NCBI GenBank assembly: GCA_026418035.1
Contig: JAOACC010000053.1
Coordinates: 1 to 37,374, forward strand
Length of the DNA: 37,374 nucleotides
Source: a bacterium
GTDB lineage: Bacteria; DUMJ01
Direction: 5' to 3'
The notes under the pieces were generated by a model that saw only the letters and a list, made by a program, of their open reading frames with translations, ran no database searches and was not told the DNA's origin. The position numbers were made by a program, and so were the translations under genes. Positions 8,627 through 17,591 of the stretch are shown here, piece after piece. The number at the start of each line of letters is the position of its first letter. Within the stretch, counting starts at the first letter, position 1.

Positions 8627-10246
8627 CTATCGCTTTTCTATAGGCTTATTTAGGAAATCCGGAACAGATCTATTAAGCCTAATATACACCTCTTTAAGAT
8701 GCTCTCTAAATAACTCATCAAATATAACCTCTTCTTTTACTCTATGATGACTATTATACCACCAAAACCAATCACTTCCTTCCGCAATAAGTACTTCCCT
8801 CAAGGCAGATTCATAGAGTTCTTTACTTATTTTTTCTTTTGAATCTTCTAGGTCCTTCCTTACCAAATACAGGTACTCCCAAGCTAAGTTTGTAGTAGTT
8901 TCTCCTATCCAAGTATCAAAGGACATATTTATCCATGAACCAGGAGAGAGGGTAGTTAATGTCTCAAAATTCCCATCTAGATCTATGAATTCTGAGATAG
9001 TTACTGGTTTTAACCCCGCGGTTTCTGAAAGTCTCATGTAGAGAGAAGTAAGAAACTTCCAGCCATTTTCAGGATAGTAATTCCAGCAATTTTCTCCATC
9101 TAATGCTATAACTACAAGGTATTTCTTACCAGGTGGAAGATTAAAACGTATCTCTTCTAATCTCCTTACAAGGTCTATAGCTGCATCCTGAGGGTCTATT
9201 TTGTAGTAGTGGAAACTTATTAAGTTTGATAGGAACTTGTCTCTAAATACTACCATTATCTTCCCATTTTGAGTCTCTAAAAAGTAGGGTCTATACAAAA
9301 TTTCAGGATTTAAAAGTTTATCATCAGATCCTCTAAAATTTCTACCTAAAGTCTTAGCCAAGATATCCTCATCAGTTATTACCCATTTAAAGTCAAAGGA
9401 GTTAATAATACTTAAAGCCTCATAACTTACAGCTAATTCGGAGGGCCAGATACCATTAGGAATTCCCCCAAAAGTAGAACTATACAACTCTATAGCATAC
9501 TTTAATTGAAGTCTTGCATCATCAGGATAATGGAAGTTAAACCTTGGCAGATTTTTTATTCCAGTTAAACTAGCAGTATTAGTATCTATAAGGAGAGGAA
9601 GTATTGGATGATAAAATGGTGATGTGATAATCTCAGCTTGATTTAAGTCCAAGAGTTCACTATATCTAAGTAGGGTTAAACTCATTACTTCTAACTGCTT
9701 CCTTATTACAAGTCTTTTATGCCTTTCTGTAAAGTGTTCCTCGTTTATTAGCCTTCTTATCACAGGGTCATCCTTCTTAAAGTGAGGGTCAAACCAAACT
9801 AAATGTCCCCAAACCTGAAGGTCAAGAAAATCTTGAAGAGACAGTTCTTCTACAGCCCTATCTATACCGAGAGAGTTTATCTTACTGTAGAGAGAATAGA
9901 AGCCAGGGTATGGTTTTACAAAGTAATCAAGATTTAATACAAAGGAGTATTCAATCAAAAGTCTCTTTTCATCTGTAGTTAATTCTTCAACAGGCTTATT
10001 AATAATCTCTAGATATACATCACTTGCATAATTAGAAATATAGTCATTTATTTGAGAGATAAGTACTGGAGTTATGTTGGCAGTATAATGAACATCAGGG
10101 AAATAGGTCAGAAGATTAGCCATATAAAAATAGTCTTTCACTGCATGCATCCTAGTCCATGGAAGAAGATACTTACCTGTTCTTGGATCTTTATAAGTTG
10201 GTTGATGATGATGCCATACTAATGAAACATAAAGTGTAGAAACCAT
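8627..10246 (-). CDS. GH57 alpha-amylase/amylopullulanase-type glycosidase
   Basis: A 539-residue intracellular glycoside hydrolase of family 57. The five family regions can be read: HHHQP (residues 12-16), IITSPFYHPILPLL (~206-219), NGIWPSELAVS with the nucleophile E270, VIALDGENCWNYY with the acid/base D383, and the C-terminal SHHRVKEEVIFDELFREHL. The ALDGENCWNYY form of region 4 matches alpha-amylase/amylopullulanase-type members rather than branching enzymes or 4-alpha-glucanotransferases. No signal peptide is present, so it probably acts on cytoplasmic glycogen or imported maltodextrin. It is the last gene of the long rpsB-to-glycogen run, 11 nt after galT. Exact bond specificity (alpha-1,4 against alpha-1,6) is not determined. 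Confidence 0.9.
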   Translation of the reverse strand: MVSTLYVSLVWHHHQPTYKDPRTGKYLLPWTRMHAVKDYFYMANLLTYFPDVHYTANITPVLISQINDYISNYASDVYLEIINKPVEELTTDEKRLLIEYSFVLNLDYFVKPYPGFYSLYSKINSLGIDRAVEELSLQDFLDLQVWGHLVWFDPHFKKDDPVIRRLINEEHFTERHKRLVIRKQLEVMSLTLLRYSELLDLNQAEIITSPFYHPILPLLIDTNTASLTGIKNLPRFNFHYPDDARLQLKYAIELYSSTFGGIPNGIWPSELAVSYEALSIINSFDFKWVITDEDILAKTLGRNFRGSDDKLLNPEILYRPYFLETQNGKIMVVFRDKFLSNLISFHYYKIDPQDAAIDLVRRLEEIRFNLPPGKKYLVVIALDGENCWNYYPENGWKFLTSLYMRLSETAGLKPVTISEFIDLDGNFETLTTLSPGSWINMSFDTWIGETTTNLAWEYLYLVRKDLEDSKEKISKELYESALREVLIAEGSDWFWWYNSHHRVKEEVIFDELFREHLKEVYIRLNRSVPDFLNKPIEKR

Positions 10247-10257
10247 ACCATATCACC

Positions 10258-11277
10258 CTATACAGAATTAATCCTGTCTCTCAAAGCCTTAGCAGAATCT
10301 TCTGGTTTTACTGGATTAATATAGAATCCAGAACCCAATTCAAAACCGGCTAACTTAGTAATTCTTGGAACGAGATTAAAATGCCAGTGGAAGAATTCAT
10401 TTCCATTTCCTCTAAAAGGAATATTATGTAGTATAAAGTTATAAGGGGGATCATTAAGAACCTCTGACAAAGCCCAAAATATAATTTTAAATATCTTAGC
10501 AAGTTCCATAATTTCTATCTTACCTATCTTCTCAAAGGTAGACGAATGTTGTTTAGGTAATATATCTACCTCATACGGAGATGGCGAAGCAAACGGAGCA
10601 AGGGCAATAAAAAGGTCATTCTCATAGATTACCCTTTCCCCATCGCTTTTATCCTGCCTAATGATATCACAGTATGGGCATCTTTCTTTATAGGCATAAT
10701 AATCCCTAGCTCCTTCATACTCTTCTAAAACTCTCTTAGGAATTACCGGAAGAGCTATGAGCTGAGAATGTGAGTGCTCTAAAGAAGCTCCAGCTTCTGC
10801 CCCATAATTTTTAAAAATTATAGCGTACTTAATCTCTGGATTTTTTGCCTGCTCTAAGATTCTATCCCTATATGCCCAAAGGATTTCCTCTATCTCCTTT
10901 TCAGACATATTAGCCATAGTTCTGTTATGGTATGGACTTTCTATTATGATCTCATGAGCACCATAACCAGTTGCCATATCGTACATGCCAATTCCTCTTC
11001 TTTCTAAAGGGGTATCTGGACTCACCGCCGAATACTTGTTTGGTATTACTCTTATCCACCATCCCTTAGAGTCTTTTTGGGTACCAGCATGTCTGTAAGC
11101 CATAAGTTCGGGAGGAGTAAGAGATTCATTCCCTTCACAGAAAGGACAGTTATCTACATATTCAGGTATTGTCTTCTCTTCGACTTTAGGTTTGGCAAAG
11201 TCACTGGGCCTTTTAGCTCTCTCTGTAGCTATTATTACCCATCTTCTAGTAACAGGGTCCTTCCTAAGTTCTGACAT
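10258..11277 (-). CDS. galT: Galactose-1-phosphate uridylyltransferase
   Basis: A 339-residue HIT-superfamily GalT of normal length. It swaps UDP-glucose and galactose 1-phosphate in the Leloir pathway. The nucleotidyl-accepting His sits in EHSHSQLIALP. Metal-binding cysteines are in the N-terminal NCPFCEGNE and a second CPYCD pair. The C-terminal half carries ILPKQHSS and the FHWHFNLVPR motif. It begins MSELRKDPVTRRWVII, the usual GalT start, with an AGAGGTGAAAG site just upstream. It lies 8 nt from glgA, among glycogen genes and without galK or galE, so it may mainly balance sugar nucleotides. Some thermophile relatives act on other hexose 1-phosphates, so strict galactose specificity is an assumption. 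Confidence 0.93.
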   Translation of the reverse strand: MSELRKDPVTRRWVIIATERAKRPSDFAKPKVEEKTIPEYVDNCPFCEGNESLTPPELMAYRHAGTQKDSKGWWIRVIPNKYSAVSPDTPLERRGIGMYDMATGYGAHEIIIESPYHNRTMANMSEKEIEEILWAYRDRILEQAKNPEIKYAIIFKNYGAEAGASLEHSHSQLIALPVIPKRVLEEYEGARDYYAYKERCPYCDIIRQDKSDGERVIYENDLFIALAPFASPSPYEVDILPKQHSSTFEKIGKIEIMELAKIFKIIFWALSEVLNDPPYNFILHNIPFRGNGNEFFHWHFNLVPRITKLAGFELGSGFYINPVKPEDSAKALRDRINSV

Positions 11278-11285
11278 TTAATCTT

Positions 11286-12692
11286 TCACCTCTTTTTCAA
11301 TTCTAGTATTTTATTGTAGGTATCTAGATATATCTTTGCTGAGTTATTCCAAGAGTGGTCTTCTAGCATAATTCTTTTTCGCATTATGTTAAGCCTATCT
11401 TTATCATTATAAAGGTTAATTGCCCTATCTATACTTTCAAGCAGAGCATTATAAGTATAATCAAAAAATACAAAACCTGTCTCATTTTCTTTAACAGTAT
11501 CTTTCAATCCGCCAACGCCTCTAACAACAGGAATTGTCCCATACTTCATAGCTATCATCTGTCCTAAGCCGCATGGTTCAAACCTAGATGGCATCAAAAG
11601 AAAATCGGAGCCCCCATATATCAAATGAGCAAGCCTATTATCGAACTTTAGATTTATTGATATCTTATCTGGATACTGTTCCTTAAATTGGTTCAATACT
11701 TGGTGATAATATTCAGAGCCTGTACCTAATATTATCAAATAAACATCTCTACTCATAAGTTCAGGTATGGCCTGAATAATAATGTCTATACCCTTCTGAT
11801 CCCAGAGCCTACCTATAAAACTTATCACAGGAACATTTTCATCATAGACGAGACCTAACTCACCGAGTAAGAATTTTTTATTCTCCTCTTTCTTCTCTAG
11901 AGAATCGGACGAAAATCTTACCAGAAGATATCTATCTATTTGAGGATTAAATTCTTCTTCATCTATTCCGTTTAGTATACCAACTAAAACATCTGCTCTA
12001 CTTCTTAATAATCCATCTAAGCCACATCCAAATTCTGGAGTCTTTATCTCTTCAGCATAGGTAGGACTAACAGTATTTATCATATCACTATAGACTATAC
12101 CAGACTTCATAATATTAAATTTCCCATAGAACTCTACTCCTTCAGGATTAAACGCAATATCAGGTAGACCAGAATATATAAACATATCTCTATCGCAAAG
12201 GCCTTGATAAGCTAAATTATGTATAGAAAAAAGTGTTCCTACCTGCCTTCTATCCCAGAAATACTTTACATAACCAGGCAATAAAGCGGTATGCCAATCA
12301 TTACAGTGAATTATATCCGGCCCTAAGATCTTAGCTAACTCAAAGCTAGCTCTAGAGAAAAAGATAAAACGTCTAGGGTCATCAGGGAAATTATACAAGG
12401 TTTCCCTCTGAAAGTATGCTCCATTGTCTACTAAGTATAGACTTACATTATCAGAAAGAGAAATTCTTTTTATACTTGCAGTCTCATTACCATATCCAAG
12501 AGGTACATCTAAATCTTTTACAAATTCAGTTACATCATAACTATCTAGACTTACCTGTCTATACATTGGCATTACTACATATACTTCACAACCTAAGCTA
12601 GCAAGAGCTTTGGGTAAAGCTCCGGCAACATCAGCTAATCCTCCAACTTTAACAAATGGATTTACTTCGCTAGCCACAAAAAATACCTTCAT
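11286..12692 (-). CDS. glgA: Glycogen (starch) synthase, GT5
   Basis: A 468-residue GT-B glucosyltransferase that elongates alpha-1,4-glucan from a nucleotide-glucose donor. The N-terminal KVGGLADVAGALPKAL motif binds donor, and the C-terminal domain has ISFIGRLWDQKG, the catalytic-region MPSRFEPCGLGQM and VVRGVGGLKDTV. I place the start at MKVFFVASE (ATG at 12692) rather than the in-frame ATG 24 nt upstream: GGAGGTG lies 7 nt before 12692, and the longer form would overlap the upstream gene and add residues not usual for GlgA. No glgC is present in the window, so the source of ADP-glucose is not shown; use of UDP-glucose is possible. It sits 5 nt downstream of the GH57 branching enzyme gene, which fits a joint role in glycogen synthesis. 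Confidence 0.95.
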   Translation of the reverse strand: MKVFFVASEVNPFVKVGGLADVAGALPKALASLGCEVYVVMPMYRQVSLDSYDVTEFVKDLDVPLGYGNETASIKRISLSDNVSLYLVDNGAYFQRETLYNFPDDPRRFIFFSRASFELAKILGPDIIHCNDWHTALLPGYVKYFWDRRQVGTLFSIHNLAYQGLCDRDMFIYSGLPDIAFNPEGVEFYGKFNIMKSGIVYSDMINTVSPTYAEEIKTPEFGCGLDGLLRSRADVLVGILNGIDEEEFNPQIDRYLLVRFSSDSLEKKEENKKFLLGELGLVYDENVPVISFIGRLWDQKGIDIIIQAIPELMSRDVYLIILGTGSEYYHQVLNQFKEQYPDKISINLKFDNRLAHLIYGGSDFLLMPSRFEPCGLGQMIAMKYGTIPVVRGVGGLKDTVKENETGFVFFDYTYNALLESIDRAINLYNDKDRLNIMRKRIMLEDHSWNNSAKIYLDTYNKILELKKR

Positions 12693-12697
12693 AAAAT

Positions 12698-14263
12698 TCA
12701 CCTCCAGAGAGACCAAAGTTTACGCTCTGGAAATAGAGAATCACGCCTCTCTAGATCTATAACGAATTCCTTGTCCTCGTTAGACAGAGTCTGTTTCTCA
12801 AGTATATCAAAGAGTAATTTTATATTAGCCAAATGTTCATTAAACCTCTTCTCGCCATAATCTCCAGCTGACTTTGTATATATCAGAAATTCCCAATCAG
12901 AACTAGTAAGGAGCAAAAACTCTCTTATTATCTGGTCTGCTATCCTCTCTTGCCAACCAGAAAAATCTCTATTGGAGAAAATTCTATCTATCTTTTTCTC
13001 GATATCATATATCTTCTCCCACATCCATCTTGTGTTTTCGTTATACCAAACTTCATGCCCTCCACCAACACCCCAACTTGATTCTGGGATATCTATAGAC
13101 TCGCTAGGAGGAAAACTAGCAAGGTATTTACTAGGGGTTATTGTTTTTACTAAACTTGAAGAGTTTAGTTTTATAAGAAGTTCTTTTATAAAATCTATTC
13201 CTTCCCACCACCAGTGGCCAAAGAGTTCAGTATCAAATGGAGTTACTATAATAGGATTGTCTATATCAGTGTTTTCTACTGTCCTCTCTAATCTCCAAAC
13301 AAAATGGTTAGAATGCTCCTTTACCTTTTTTAAAGCAAGCTCTGGGTTATATGGTTCTTTAGCTCCTAGGTCAACATTAGGACCAGTAACTCTCCAATAC
13401 TGTAGACCAGAACCTTCCTTACGTTTATGAAATTCCCTATATAGGGCTTCTCCCGGATATCCCAAATCCTTAGACCATATCTGTCCTGAAAGGTCTCCTA
13501 CTCTTCCAAAAGCAGATATATTAGAATCCCTTATATAGTAAGGCTTAAGGACCGAGTAATTCCTAGGAGGCATTTTAGAGTCTATCTCTTTTCCATAAGG
13601 GCTATAAGCCTTTCCACCACGTATAGCATGTTCTTCAAAGAATGAGAATCTATAACCCATTTCAGACATAAAACTCTCAATGCCTGGCTTATAAGCACAT
13701 TCTGGTAGCCACATTCCATAGGGTATAAGACCAGTAATATTAATGTGCTCCTCTTTACCTACTTTTAACTGAAGCCTTATAGATTTCTCATTTCTTAAAA
13801 GAGGCAAGTAGGCATGCGTAGCTGAGGAAGTAATAAGTTCTATTGCCCCATTCTTTGCTAACTGAGAAAGCTTCCTTACTAAATTACCACCAGATTCTTC
13901 AAAATATCTTAACCTCTCTTCTAGAAGATCTCTGTAGTAGAAAGTAAGATTAAATAAATCTGCCTCTTGGGTATGTTTAAAATAATCTCTATCTGCACTT
14001 ATAAGCTCTATCTTTCTAGCTATATACTTTCGAAAGCCATCTATACATTCAGGCATTGTAAGTTGATAGAGAAGAACAGGAGTTATACTGACAGTAATAT
14101 TGGGTATTATTCCATCTTCGTATAGGTCTTCTAACATCTTGACTAAAGGTATATAAGAACCGTACATAACCTCATATAACCATTCCTCCCCAAAGGGCCA
14201 CATACCCTTTCCTTTTACGAAAGGAAGGTGGGTATGAAGCACAAGCATAAAATACCCATTCAA
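12698..14263 (-). CDS. GH57 1,4-alpha-glucan branching enzyme (DUF1957 type)
   Basis: A 521-residue GH57 protein with the DUF1957 C-terminal helical domain, normal length for GH57 branching enzymes. These cut alpha-1,4 chains and rejoin them as alpha-1,6 branches in glycogen. Landmarks are HTHLP (residues 10-14), SSATHAYLPLL, GMWLPECAY with the nucleophile E188, TPFDTELFGHWWWEG with the acid/base D344, and SSWGVGGGHEVWYN. The Trp-rich FDTELFGHWWWEG separates it from the amylase-type GH57 further down the operon. It directly precedes glgA, the expected partner. No GH13 GlgB occurs in the window, so this is probably the cell's branching enzyme. Very little hydrolytic activity is expected, based on the family. 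Confidence 0.92.
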   Translation of the reverse strand: MNGYFMLVLHTHLPFVKGKGMWPFGEEWLYEVMYGSYIPLVKMLEDLYEDGIIPNITVSITPVLLYQLTMPECIDGFRKYIARKIELISADRDYFKHTQEADLFNLTFYYRDLLEERLRYFEESGGNLVRKLSQLAKNGAIELITSSATHAYLPLLRNEKSIRLQLKVGKEEHINITGLIPYGMWLPECAYKPGIESFMSEMGYRFSFFEEHAIRGGKAYSPYGKEIDSKMPPRNYSVLKPYYIRDSNISAFGRVGDLSGQIWSKDLGYPGEALYREFHKRKEGSGLQYWRVTGPNVDLGAKEPYNPELALKKVKEHSNHFVWRLERTVENTDIDNPIIVTPFDTELFGHWWWEGIDFIKELLIKLNSSSLVKTITPSKYLASFPPSESIDIPESSWGVGGGHEVWYNENTRWMWEKIYDIEKKIDRIFSNRDFSGWQERIADQIIREFLLLTSSDWEFLIYTKSAGDYGEKRFNEHLANIKLLFDILEKQTLSNEDKEFVIDLERRDSLFPERKLWSLWR

Positions 14264-14279
14264 GGGAACCGCCTCCTTT

Positions 14280-14804
14280 TCAATATTCTATTCCAATCCT
14301 AGCTTTTATCCCCTCTTTATAAGGATGTTTAACCTCTCTCATCTCTGTGACAAGATGAGACAGCTTGATTATTTCTTCAGGAGCCCCTCTACCAGTAAGG
14401 ACAAGCTCTGTATTTTCAGCTTTTCTCTCTATAAGAGCTATTATTTCATCCAATGTGATAAGTCCAATGTTATAAGCTGGAAATATCTCATCTACAACTA
14501 CTATATCGTACATCCCAGATGAAACAGCTGATAGAATCTTTTTATAGAGAGATTTAGACAAAGCAATATCCTCTTCTGTAGGTTTATCAGTTATAAACCT
14601 TCCCCTACCTCCCTGGATAATCTCTACCTCGGGGAAAGCCTTCTTTAAAGCAATAACTTCGCCAGACGGAGAAGTGCTAGATTTTATAAATTGAAAAATG
14701 ATAACCTTTTTACCTCTACCTAAAGCCCTCAATGCAAGACCAAATGCAGATGTTGTCTTGCCCTTACCATCTCCAGTATATACTTCTACTAATCCCTTTT
14801 GCAT
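14280..14804 (-). CDS. cobO: Corrinoid adenosyltransferase (CobA/CobO/BtuR type)
   Basis: A 174-residue P-loop ATP:cob(I)alamin adenosyltransferase that makes adenosylcobalamin or its precursors. It starts MQKGLVEVYTGDGKGKTTSAF, where GDGKGKTT is the Walker A loop that binds ATP in the reversed mode typical of this family. DIVVVDEIFPAYNIGLI carries the Walker B region and LTGRGAPEEII is the usual C-terminal motif. Length is slightly shorter than E. coli BtuR (196), which has an extra N-terminal helix. It overlaps the upstream glycosyltransferase gene by 16 nt. No other cobalamin genes are near, so this probably serves salvage for B12-dependent enzymes such as ribonucleotide reductase or mutases; that part is inference. 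Confidence 0.93.
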   Translation of the reverse strand: MQKGLVEVYTGDGKGKTTSAFGLALRALGRGKKVIIFQFIKSSTSPSGEVIALKKAFPEVEIIQGGRGRFITDKPTEEDIALSKSLYKKILSAVSSGMYDIVVVDEIFPAYNIGLITLDEIIALIERKAENTELVLTGRGAPEEIIKLSHLVTEMREVKHPYKEGIKARIGIEY

Positions 14805-15904
14805 AAGATAATCTCTGCTATTTCAAAACTTGCCCTAGGTCTTCCTATCCTCTTAGCATTATTAGACATCTCTTTAATTCTCTCTGGACTTCCTAATAGT
14901 AATTCTATTACAATAGGAACCTCAGAAAGCTTATTTACTCTTAGTCCAGCTCCTTCGGTAGTAAGGTATATAGCATTGAATTCTTCCTGCCCCGGTATTG
15001 GATTTACTATGATCATAGGAAGCCCAGAAGCTAAGGTCTCGGAAGAGATAAGCCCTCCAGGTTTTGTTATTATTATGTCAGAAGCACGCATAACCTCATA
15101 GACATTAGTTATAAAACCAAAAACCACCAGAGGGATATTAGTTTTACTCTTCATTTTTTCTAGACGTTCTTTTAGCTTCTCGTTCTTACCAGATACTGCA
15201 ATAACTTGAATAGGTAAAGACGCTTCGTCTAGTGCTTCTATAAGATTGTCTATACCTATATCAAGCCAGCTCCCCATCAAAAGTATTGTAAACTTATCAT
15301 GATCAAGATTAAATTTTCTCTTAAGCTCTGCTTTATCATACTCTTGGGTAAATCTTAGATCTACTGGTATACCAGTAATGTATATCTTCTCCGGGGAGAC
15401 ACCTTCTTTAATCAGGTAATTCTTAGTAAATTCATTAGGAACCATATACTTGTCTATCTCATTATAAACCCAGAAGGGATGAGCTCTAAAATCAGTTACT
15501 ATACCTATTAACTCTGTATTTAATCCATGCTCCTTCTTAAGACTAGCCACCATACCTGATGGAGATTCATGGGAAGAGACAATGATATCTGGTTTATATT
15601 CCTCGATAAGAGCCTTTACCTTCCCTATACCTATATGGTGTAAGAATTCTTTTAAAGCGGTTGAATCTTCTCCTAAGGTATAGAAATATCCATAAAGATT
15701 TGGTGCAATATTTACTATCCTTTCATAACTTTTAGAGACAAATTTCCCCAAAGCCAAGTTTATATAGTTATATACATCGACGATCTTATATTCAATATCT
15801 TCTAATCCCTTTTCTCTACAGATTATATTAAGGGCATTAGCCACAGACTCTATAGCTTTATTATGACCTGTCCCTATACTAGCGGTAAGAAATAATATCC
15901 TCAC
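14789..15904 (-). CDS. GT28 processive glycolipid glycosyltransferase (MGDG synthase / UgtP-like)
   Basis: A 371-residue GT-B protein of the MGDG-synthase/UgtP group. It starts MRILFLTASIGTGHNKAIESVANAL, the acceptor-side signature of this group. Mid-protein it has MVPNEFTKNYLIKEGV and ITGIPVD. The C-terminal donor-binding domain has LLMGSWLDIG and the signature TKPGGLISSETLASGLPMI with PGQEEFNA. Members transfer galactose, glucose or other hexoses from UDP-sugar to diacylglycerol at the cytoplasmic membrane face. The sugar cannot be decided by eye. A GTG start is used (15904), 9 nt from a GGAGGGGG site and 1 nt after the proS stop. A related family, MurG, is excluded because the GTGH signature and length match the glycolipid group. 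Its position after cdsA and uppS fits envelope synthesis. Confidence 0.85.
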   Translation of the reverse strand: MRILFLTASIGTGHNKAIESVANALNIICREKGLEDIEYKIVDVYNYINLALGKFVSKSYERIVNIAPNLYGYFYTLGEDSTALKEFLHHIGIGKVKALIEEYKPDIIVSSHESPSGMVASLKKEHGLNTELIGIVTDFRAHPFWVYNEIDKYMVPNEFTKNYLIKEGVSPEKIYITGIPVDLRFTQEYDKAELKRKFNLDHDKFTILLMGSWLDIGIDNLIEALDEASLPIQVIAVSGKNEKLKERLEKMKSKTNIPLVVFGFITNVYEVMRASDIIITKPGGLISSETLASGLPMIIVNPIPGQEEFNAIYLTTEGAGLRVNKLSEVPIVIELLLGSPERIKEMSNNAKRIGRPRASFEIAEIILCKRD

Positions 15905-15905
15905 A

Positions 15906-17591
15906 TTAGAATACCCCCTCCAACCGATCTATAATTTCTTCAGCAGGGACTTCCCATACATCCGTTTTTCTTCTATTCTTTAATTCTACAATACCTGACC
16001 TTATAAATCTGTTACCTATAGTTATGCGTATTGGAATTCCTAAAAGATCAGCATCCATAAATTTGACACCAGCTCTTTCATCTCTATCATCCAATAATAC
16101 CTCATAACCCTTCTGCACAAGTCTATTATATAAATCCTCAGAAAAACTTCTTATAGTCTCATTAGTCCAATCTGTAGGCAGTATATATATCTCGTATGGA
16201 GCGATATTCCTTGGCCAGATGATACCATTTTTATCATTATTCTGTTCTATACTAGCAGCAACAAGTCTACTTACTCCTATCCCATAGCATCCCATTATAA
16301 TAGGCTTTAACTGCCCTGTAGCAGTCTGAAAAACTGCCCCCATAGGTTCGCTATATTTTGTCCCAAGCTTAAATATATGTCCTGCCTCTATCCCTTTCGA
16401 GATAACGAGTTCCCCTCCACATTTAGGACAGAGATCCCCTTTCTTTGCCCTTCTTATAGGTAGAAAGCGTGTAGGTTCGAAGTCTCTTCCTATATTGACA
16501 TTCTTAAGGTGATAATCTTTCTCATTAGCCCCTACAACTCCATTTTTTACACCTTTTATCTCTGGATCAGCAATAATTTCAATTCCTTCCAAACCGATAG
16601 GACCGACAAAACCTAATGGAGCCGAAGTTTCACTGTCCTCTACAAGAGATACATTTTTAATCCCTAAAAGCTCTTCTACTTTCTTTAAATTTACCTCACT
16701 ATCTCCTCTTACTAATAGGGCGATACTTCTACCATCTGCCTTTATCATGATAGTCTTAATTAACTTAGATGGGGGAACATTTAGATAATTGGATACCTCT
16801 TCTACACTCTTTAAACCTGGAGTATAAACCTTTTCTATCGGTAGTAGATCTTCACTATCATCTACTATCACAGGCTTATACTCAGCCTTCTCGGTAGTAG
16901 CAGAGTAAGTGCAAGAAGAGCAGTAAGCTATCTCATCCTCTCCACTTTCTGCTATTATCACAAATTCATGTGAGACGTCTCCACCTATAGGTCCACTTTC
17001 TGCTTCAACAATCTTGTAATCTAATCCTATTGCATCAAAGATATTCTTATATGCTTGATATACTCTATAATATCCTTCATTAAGGCTCTCTTCATCTGCA
17101 TGAAAACTATACAAATCTTTCATAATAAATTCTCTACTTCTTATAATTCCAAATCTAGGTCTGGGTTCATCTCGGAATTTCGTCTGAATCTGGAAAAGCA
17201 TAAAAGGAAGTTGTCTATAAGAGTTTATCTTAGCCTTTACTAGAGCAGTTATAATCTCCTCATGGGTAGGCCCAAGACACATCATACGATCATGTCTATC
17301 TTTAAGCTTAAATAATTCTTCGCCATATTCATCCCACCTTCCAGTTATCTTCCATAGCTCACTAGGATGGAGAGCTGGAAGGAGAACTTCCTGAGCACCT
17401 ATGGCTAACATCTCTCTTCTAATTATATCCTCTATCTTCTTTAGAACACGAAATCCTAATGGTAAAAAGTTATATATGCCAGAAGCGACTCTCTCTATCA
17501 TACAGCTTTTAAGCATAAGCATATGACTTATAGCTTCTACATCCTTAGGCATCTCTTTCTGTGGATAATAGAACAGTTGTGACATTCTCAT
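15906..17591 (-). CDS. proS: Prolyl-tRNA synthetase, bacterial type with editing domain
   Basis: A 561-residue class II aminoacyl-tRNA synthetase of the bacterial type. Motif 1 and the N-terminal catalytic core include ASGIYNFLPLGFRVLKKIE, then EVLLPALHPSELW. Motif 2 is in KFRDEPRPRFGIIRSREFIMKDLYSFH, and motif 3 near MGCYGIGVSRLVAAS. Between motifs 2 and 3 a cysteine pair (CSSC), a second pair (CPKC) and an inserted domain with VSNYLNVPPSKLIKTIMIKA correspond to the INS domain that clears mischarged Ala-tRNA-Pro. The C-terminal anticodon-binding domain has DWTNETIRSF and LLDDRDERAGVKFMDADLLGIP. The first codon lies inside ispG, giving a 47-nt overlap. AAGGAGG is 15 nt upstream, a wide spacing, so the second ATG two codons later is an alternative start. 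Confidence 0.97.
   Translation of the reverse strand: MRMSQLFYYPQKEMPKDVEAISHMLMLKSCMIERVASGIYNFLPLGFRVLKKIEDIIRREMLAIGAQEVLLPALHPSELWKITGRWDEYGEELFKLKDRHDRMMCLGPTHEEIITALVKAKINSYRQLPFMLFQIQTKFRDEPRPRFGIIRSREFIMKDLYSFHADEESLNEGYYRVYQAYKNIFDAIGLDYKIVEAESGPIGGDVSHEFVIIAESGEDEIAYCSSCTYSATTEKAEYKPVIVDDSEDLLPIEKVYTPGLKSVEEVSNYLNVPPSKLIKTIMIKADGRSIALLVRGDSEVNLKKVEELLGIKNVSLVEDSETSAPLGFVGPIGLEGIEIIADPEIKGVKNGVVGANEKDYHLKNVNIGRDFEPTRFLPIRRAKKGDLCPKCGGELVISKGIEAGHIFKLGTKYSEPMGAVFQTATGQLKPIIMGCYGIGVSRLVAASIEQNNDKNGIIWPRNIAPYEIYILPTDWTNETIRSFSEDLYNRLVQKGYEVLLDDRDERAGVKFMDADLLGIPIRITIGNRFIRSGIVELKNRRKTDVWEVPAEEIIDRLEGVF

Noticed and set aside
12693-12716. Upstream ATG as the glgA start
   Set aside because: It overlaps the branching enzyme gene and adds eight residues; GGAGGTG is correctly placed for the ATG at 12692, which begins the conserved MKVFFVASE.
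12972-13430. A 152-codon plus-strand frame opposite the branching enzyme gene
   Set aside because: It is an antisense shadow of a clearly conserved GH57 coding sequence; no ribosome-binding site or recognisable motif.
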